This document shows positions 59,801 through 64,000 of a DNA stretch of 64,000 bases, in pieces. Numbering within the stretch: position 1 is the stretch's first letter; each line of letters starts with the position of its first letter. The stretch is from Halobacterium noricense. Its GTDB lineage: Archaea > Halobacteriota > Halobacteria > Halobacteriales > Halobacteriaceae. Both the position numbers and the translations under genes were made by a program. Below the pieces are notes generated by a model. The model ran no database searches and was not told the origin of the DNA. It was given only the letters and a program-made list of their open reading frames with translations. Where the stretch lies: NCBI RefSeq assembly GCF_021233435.1, contig NZ_CP089469.1:304640-368639 (forward strand), in the 5' to 3' direction.

Positions 59801-60061
59801 GAACTCCGCCGGTTCCTGAACGATGTCGTTCCGGAGTGGTTAGGCCAGATCGACGAGGCGATCGGCAACGGTCGGTTCCACACGACCCTCCTGTCCGCTC
59901 GGGGTGCGAACTGCCGATACTGTGACTACCGTCGGGCGTGCGATGTCCGCCATCACCGCAAGCGGCAGTTCGTCGACGAGGTCCACGAGGACGACGCCGC
60001 GTACGTTCCGCTCCGTGTTCGCGACGACGAGGACATCGAGGCGGTGATGAGTGATGACTGA
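56873..60061 (+). CDS. AddB-like helicase-nuclease subunit
   Basis: This is a 1062-residue protein. The N-terminal 600 residues look like an inactive or degenerate UvrD-like helicase scaffold ('MDSTLLTGPKHARLERRAFQLADDI'; 'FRPVERRLIERLADELPMIALLPLH'). The C-terminal part is a RecB-type nuclease: 'YSASRIERYVECGFKFYADEVL', 'GYIDRVDV', 'LYDYKTGRAP' (D-K, about 907), and the iron-sulphur cysteines 'CRYCDYRRACDVRH' with the earlier C. This is the AddB layout. The AddA-like gene overlaps its end. In bacteria AddAB processes double-strand breaks. Confidence 0.75.
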   Translation: MDSTLLTGPKHARLERRAFQLADDIATDSLGSILYITRNDARRSMVEDNWAVSHEPLRLRAETLDAVVREWYEHLHGPIQPLAGQLNRRLAEYALDKSTAETDGALAGEPASAALADSFSSRFSLFDDAGVGTADALVAEFEGSALDDRIAKATVDAYRHYRNLHADYVDEWVCTRGEMFDAVATAEQSLSELSPELDVVVLSGYHEFRPVERRLIERLADELPMIALLPLHQDGRSGVDAVAEDALDVYEALDFEAVELEPVDESGRAFGTITESLYRPDPGTAPVPDALRWRELPTPEREIRFVARELRTELANGRDPDDLAVVVPGTEAYSGYVEDTFDTFDIPHVTTAASQLNRTFTGSVVHDLLNLAEPDPRAEDLTSLLSNPLVDVVDTGQANAVTAAARRRDTVSVSPLLDDVDGEAAALIEELLATLETLRTGEIVDATETLRPLLDERFDLEGATEDYASGAEQAVEQRAYDLVDEVLSSFESLAAVNSDLSPLALFTRAFDGVPIRVPQRAAGGHVEVMGLLDARMRSFEKVFLVGLTSEHFPVTPERPAFFEEMTDAHPRFDTGDERLRGRYLFATLLANVDELTITTPETGDDESAVVRSPVLDELQRVTGIEPEDGVDDRVGSREDLQRHVAATADRRAAVSLAGDRGDLSPKQTKRTDRGLHCADNRGTAGLSEHDGVLEPGTVDEVYPLSEREPYSASRIERYVECGFKFYADEVLGIEDPDDVEVVPTPLETGSYVHDVLERFFADLQDETEDGFDLTEFNWDDLATHLREIAVDELREADFEYDGLFYERWKAELFAGLGDGVSAPYEAGSKPHDAPEQGLFATFLDNELSRDGAGRPHLFEAPFGEGLPDSDAGPFTVERPDGSTVSIRGYIDRVDVNRDGEQPTLTLYDYKTGRAPYMTKTTGGTKFQLPIYLLAAAEVVDGDLFEQGSLSATYYQVRPPNDLKVPRGVESKFDSEAELRRFLNDVVPEWLGQIDEAIGNGRFHTTLLSARGANCRYCDYRRACDVRHHRKRQFVDEVHEDDAAYVPLRVRDDEDIEAVMSDD

Positions 60062-63000
60062 GGATCCCGAGGAGATTCAGCTCACAGAGGAACAGGAGGA
60101 CGCGCTCGTCCAAGGCCGGAACGTCGCGATCACTGCCGGCGCTGGGACGGGGAAAACGACAACGCTCACCGAGCGGTACGTGACGATACTGGCCGAGAAC
60201 CCGTCACTCACGCCGGAGAACATTGTCACGATCACCTTCACGCGAAAGGCCGCTGCCGAACTGACCGAGCGCGTTCGGGAGGAGGTGTACGACCGGCTCG
60301 AGGCTGTCGACTCACCAAAGGCCTACCACCGCTGGCGAAACGTCCTCGACGACCTGGAGGATGGCTACGTCCACACCATTCACGCGTTCTGTACGCGGCT
60401 CTTGCGAGAACGGGCCGTCGAGGCTCCGGTCCCGCTCGGCTTCGACGTGCTTGACGAAGACGGCGCCGCGACACTCCAACGCGAAGTCGTGACGGAGTTC
60501 CTCGAACGTAACCAGGACGATGATGACGTCGCGCTCCTCGCGCAGCTCTGGGGTCATGACCAGCTGGTCGATGTACTCGCTGGATTACTCGATGAGCGCC
60601 CACAGAGCGAGGCGGTCCTCGAGGAGTGGCGTGATGCGGAGGTCAACGACTACGTCGATATCTGCTGGGAGGTCGTTTGTGATCTCGACGTCGCCGACGC
60701 CCGACAGACGCTGTATGCGGACGGACTCCTTGAGCAGCTACGCACGGTTGCGGGCCGTGTCGACCGCGAGGGCGCTATCGCCGACGAAGACGGTCTTCGA
60801 GTCTACCGGACCTTCACCGAAGTCGCGACCACACTCTCGGCCGACCCGGAGGAAAGCGATCCTCGCGACTGTCAACGGGCAATCCTCGACCTCTACGAGG
60901 CCTGTGAGAAGAAGAACGGTGGCCTGTACAGCAGTTCGGGGTACGTCGTCGGTGATCGGGACGATTGGGGTGAGTACGGTGACGTCTACGACGATCTGAA
61001 AGACGCCATCGACACGGTCATCGATGCCGTCGAACCGCACGCGGATGCGGTCGAGACGACACCCGGTGAGCTTGAAGCAAACAGCGCCCATTACGCGCTG
61101 GCTCTGATACGGGTCTTCGACGACGTCCTCGCAACCTACACCGACGAGAAGGAGCGCCGCGATACGCTCGACTTCCCCGACGTGATCGAGACAACGCTTG
61201 AGTTCCTGCGAGCGAACGATGCCGTCACGGAGCGGCTCCGAGAGCAGTTTGCGGCCGTGATGGTCGACGAGTTTCAGGACACGGACCCGCGTCAGTGGGA
61301 GTTGGTCAAGCTCCTCACGGGCGTTGACGAGCAGGCGGCGTCGAACGTCTTCCTGGTCGGCGACGAGAAACAGAGCATCTACGGATTCCGTGGGGCCGAC
61401 GTGACGACGTTCGGGGATGCGCGCAGAGAACTCCAGACCGTCAACGAGGCTCGTGGGGTTGACGACGTTCCCGACAGCGATGCCGAGAGTCCGACCGCCC
61501 TCGAACTCTCCGGGAACTTCCGGACGCTGGATGAGCCGCTGTCGTTCCTGAACGAGCTCTTCGAGTACCTGTTCCAGCCGGAGGGTGACAGCCACGAGCC
61601 CCACGAAGCGCCACCGCAGGAGTTGACCACACAACGCGACCGTATCGAGGACATCGGGGGACTGTCCGGGAGTGTCGAGTATCTCGCTGTCCCCGACGAC
61701 GCTGACACGGCGGCAGAGCTCTTCGGCGACGACCATCCGGTCGCCGAAGGTGCGCTGGACCACACCATCGAGGCCGAGGCGCAAGCGCTCGCTGCTCGAC
61801 TGACCCACCTGTTCGATGATCCGCCGCAAGTCCAAGACCCCGATACGGGTGCTCATCGCGACGCTACGCCGGACGACACGGCAATCCTCCTCCGCCGGCG
61901 AACCCATTTGGATCGGTATCAGCGCGCTCTCGAGGAGTACGACATCCCCTACACTGTCGTCGGTGGCGTCGGGTTCTACGATACGCCTGAGGTCCAGGCG
62001 CTCACGAACCTGCTTCGAGTACTCGGTGATCCACAGGACGACGTCTCTCTCTACGGGGTGCTTCGGTCGCCGCTGTTCGGATTCGCGGATGATCGCCTCG
62101 CACCGGCTGTCGCAGAAGCTGATTCAGTATGGGATGGGCTCGCCGAGGCGGACGATCCACACCTCGCGGACGCGTTCGACCTCCTTACGACGTGGCGGAC
62201 CCTCAGCGGCTGTGCGACGCCGTCCGAAGATGGCGTCCTCCCGTGGAACCGCCTGCTGTCCCGAGTGATCGATGACACGGGGTATCTGGCGAGTGTGAGT
62301 GCTGATGAACGCGGTCGACAGGCCGTCGCGAACGTCGAGAAGTTCCGCGACCAGGTCCGTACCTGGAGCGAGAACGGTGTTCACACAGCTGCCGGGTTGC
62401 TCCACCGGATCGACCGCCAAGCCGAGATCGACCCTCGTGAGGGGGAGGCAGATATTCCCGGTGACGCCGAGGGCGTCCGGATTATGACGATCCATTCTGC
62501 GAAGGGACTCGAGTTCCCGATCGTCACCGTCCCCGATCTCGGGAGTGACCTCAACTTCGGTCGCTCCGTCGACGACCATGGCTACGTTCGACTTGTGGAC
62601 GGAACTGATGACGCGCCGCCGGTCCCGGCGGTCGGCGGGCCGAATCCGGGCGATGCGTTCTCCATCGAGAAGACGGCCGTCCACGAGTACGCCGACCGAC
62701 GGTCGCGTCCACAGGAGCGGGCGGAGTCGAAACGCCTCCTCTACGTAGCGTGTACACGAATGCGGGATCACCTCCTTCTCTGCGGCACGCACGACATTGA
62801 CGTCGACGAGTCCGATACAATCGAACTCGGCGAGCCTGCAGCCTTCGACGACGCAGACCGGTGGCGCGACTGGTTACAGCCAGCCCTCCTCGACGGAGCA
62901 CTCGTCGCCGAGGCGGTTCGTGACGGACAGGCCCGTTGTGAGATAGATGGAGCCAGCTATACTGTTCGCAGGCCGCCGCGCCCAGTAGACTGGGACACCG

Positions 63001-63689
63001 ACGACGATGCTGTTGATTCAGCGCCGGAGATATCGATCCCCTCACCGCCGTCGTTAGCGCCGGCGAAACGGATCGCGGCGACGACTCTCGTGAATGCGGT
63101 GGCGGATGCGTCTCCAGACGGTCACAGTTACTCTCAGCGTGAGGAGTCGGCCGGCCTGAGTCCAACGACGTTTGGGACGGTCGTCCACCGGATCAACGAA
63201 CTTCGTCCACCGAGAGACGAGTGGACCACCCTGATCCGTCGTTTGAGTCAGATGGCTGGTGAGGAGCCGACAGAATCGGACCTCCGTGATGCTGTCAACC
63301 ACGCTGCTGATGCAGTCGAATTTGTTGATCACATCGAGTCTGATACTCAGCCTCAGGAGGTTTACGACGAGTACTCTGTTGTCGCTCGAATCGATGAGTC
63401 GCGGATTGTCGGTGATATCGACCGGCTGCTCGTCACGCCAGACGCATTCCACATAATCGACTACAAGACCAACGAGCTCTCAGCTACGACATCGGATGAG
63501 CTCGCGGAACACTATCGACCGCAGATGCTCGCGTACGCTCTCGCTCTCCTCCAACATGACCGGAATCGTGACGTACGATCTTCACTCCGGTTTACTGACG
63601 AGGGGATAGAGGAGCGGTTCCATTGGGTGTCGGATCAGATGACGGAGATGGAATCTGAACTACGCTCAATGGTGGATTTGGTGGATTAA
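60054..63689 (+). CDS. AddA/RecB-like UvrD-family helicase-nuclease
   Basis: This is a 1211-residue protein from ATG 60054, overlapping the AddB-like stop by eight bases; GTG 60051 is one codon earlier. Walker A 'AGAGTGKTTTLTERY' (about 27-32), motif II 'VMVDEFQDTDPRQWEL' (about 404), motif VI-like 'RLLYVACTRMRDHLLL' and a C-terminal RecB-type nuclease 'GDIDRLLVTPDAFHIIDYKTNEL' (about 1136) are all present. It is a complete 3'-5' SF1A helicase with nuclease. Archaeal AddAB-like pairs are often found in mobile defence islands. Confidence 0.85.
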   Translation: MTEDPEEIQLTEEQEDALVQGRNVAITAGAGTGKTTTLTERYVTILAENPSLTPENIVTITFTRKAAAELTERVREEVYDRLEAVDSPKAYHRWRNVLDDLEDGYVHTIHAFCTRLLRERAVEAPVPLGFDVLDEDGAATLQREVVTEFLERNQDDDDVALLAQLWGHDQLVDVLAGLLDERPQSEAVLEEWRDAEVNDYVDICWEVVCDLDVADARQTLYADGLLEQLRTVAGRVDREGAIADEDGLRVYRTFTEVATTLSADPEESDPRDCQRAILDLYEACEKKNGGLYSSSGYVVGDRDDWGEYGDVYDDLKDAIDTVIDAVEPHADAVETTPGELEANSAHYALALIRVFDDVLATYTDEKERRDTLDFPDVIETTLEFLRANDAVTERLREQFAAVMVDEFQDTDPRQWELVKLLTGVDEQAASNVFLVGDEKQSIYGFRGADVTTFGDARRELQTVNEARGVDDVPDSDAESPTALELSGNFRTLDEPLSFLNELFEYLFQPEGDSHEPHEAPPQELTTQRDRIEDIGGLSGSVEYLAVPDDADTAAELFGDDHPVAEGALDHTIEAEAQALAARLTHLFDDPPQVQDPDTGAHRDATPDDTAILLRRRTHLDRYQRALEEYDIPYTVVGGVGFYDTPEVQALTNLLRVLGDPQDDVSLYGVLRSPLFGFADDRLAPAVAEADSVWDGLAEADDPHLADAFDLLTTWRTLSGCATPSEDGVLPWNRLLSRVIDDTGYLASVSADERGRQAVANVEKFRDQVRTWSENGVHTAAGLLHRIDRQAEIDPREGEADIPGDAEGVRIMTIHSAKGLEFPIVTVPDLGSDLNFGRSVDDHGYVRLVDGTDDAPPVPAVGGPNPGDAFSIEKTAVHEYADRRSRPQERAESKRLLYVACTRMRDHLLLCGTHDIDVDESDTIELGEPAAFDDADRWRDWLQPALLDGALVAEAVRDGQARCEIDGASYTVRRPPRPVDWDTDDDAVDSAPEISIPSPPSLAPAKRIAATTLVNAVADASPDGHSYSQREESAGLSPTTFGTVVHRINELRPPRDEWTTLIRRLSQMAGEEPTESDLRDAVNHAADAVEFVDHIESDTQPQEVYDEYSVVARIDESRIVGDIDRLLVTPDAFHIIDYKTNELSATTSDELAEHYRPQMLAYALALLQHDRNRDVRSSLRFTDEGIEERFHWVSDQMTEMESELRSMVDLVD

Positions 63690-64000
63690 GCCTCTGTTTT
63701 CGCCAATTCACCCACCTTGCGATAGGTCAGGACAAGCTCTTGGTGGCAGCCTTCGAGAAACGAATAGAACGAACGAAACGAACTCAACGAGAGTATTTCG
63801 AGTAATGAATGAATTTACTGGAACGAGCCGAACCGACGCCGGAACTGAGAGCGCTCGGTGAACGTAACGAACAAAACGAGCAAAACGAACAATATGATGG
63901 AAATGAACGCATTCACTTCAACGAGTGGAACGAACAGTTGGTTTTAACATCGTAGTAATCCTCTCACCGAGTGAAACACCCTCACCGAACGCACCGAACT
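63690..64000. repeat. Short AACGA-type repeat region, no gene seen
   Basis: The pentamer AACGA recurs many times (63750-63930). At 63866-63892 there are three tandem 9-base units AACGAACAA, AACGAGCAA, AACGAACAA. The region is rich in GAACGAAC-type words and ends with the window. No convincing frame longer than about 20 codons. The pattern resembles iterons of a partition site, but the next gene is outside the window. Confidence 0.45.

Noticed and set aside
60738..61907. A 389-codon minus-strand frame inside the AddA-like gene
   Set aside because: Antisense shadow of a gene with clear helicase motifs.

Overview
The window is haloarchaeal DNA from a mobile or extrachromosomal context, most likely a megaplasmid or an integrated replicon. 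The evidence is GC-rich, acidic coding sequence, archaeal TFB, two Orc1/Cdc6 initiators, an iteron-type origin, a family B polymerase, ISH-type transposases and many small haloarchaea-only families. No rRNA, complete tRNA, integrase or ribosomal-protein gene was seen.

Layout. (1) 1-6.1 kb: the end of a TFB gene, small winged-helix and membrane proteins, and a Zn/Cd-type P1B ATPase in a three-gene minus-strand operon. (2) 6.2-13.7 kb: the 3' end of a tRNA (possible old attachment scar), then a plus-strand run of small orphan genes (several zinc-ribbon proteins), a divergent NikR/NicO nickel pair and a VapBC-like pair. (3) 13.8-19.5 kb: a metalloid island with arsR-acr3-arsC, a divergent RidA gene, a second arsR with an ArsP-like permease and a previously uncalled 49-residue Cys-pair protein, then a chimeric zinc-ribbon/PfpI gene. 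(4) 19.5-23.6 kb: an ISH6-like element, an ArdC-like metallopeptidase, a SWIM protein and other small genes. (5) 23.5-39 kb: a replication module with Orc1/Cdc6, an origin of eight iterons around an AT-rich core, PolB, a separate 3'-5' exonuclease, a RecA-like protein without a Walker A motif, a SRAP repair protein and a second Orc1/Cdc6. This module is interrupted by an ISH3-family element and a toxin-antitoxin-like pair. (6) 39-63.7 kb: a defence island with a Rad50/RecF-like ATPase and small partner, a DUF499 ATPase, a DUF1156 DNA methylase and a PLD-SNF2 helicase (Hma-like core), a possible FokI-like nuclease with an unknown partner, and an AddB/AddA-like helicase-nuclease pair. (7) The last 300 bp hold AACGA-type short repeats.

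Two non-coding repeat families stand out. Eleven plus-strand copies of a T-run followed by a GC stem-loop with a GGGTG-like loop (6.7-22.6 kb) each lie just before the start of a small gene; this looks like a shared RNA leader. Four pairs of AACCAACA / TGTTGGTT inverted arms spaced 20-22 nt apart (12.5, 18.2, 23.2, 36.4 kb) look like sites for one regulator. The genes fit one picture: a replicon carrying its own replication and repair proteins, a metal-resistance cargo and a large anti-DNA defence island, with many small accessory genes under a common leader.
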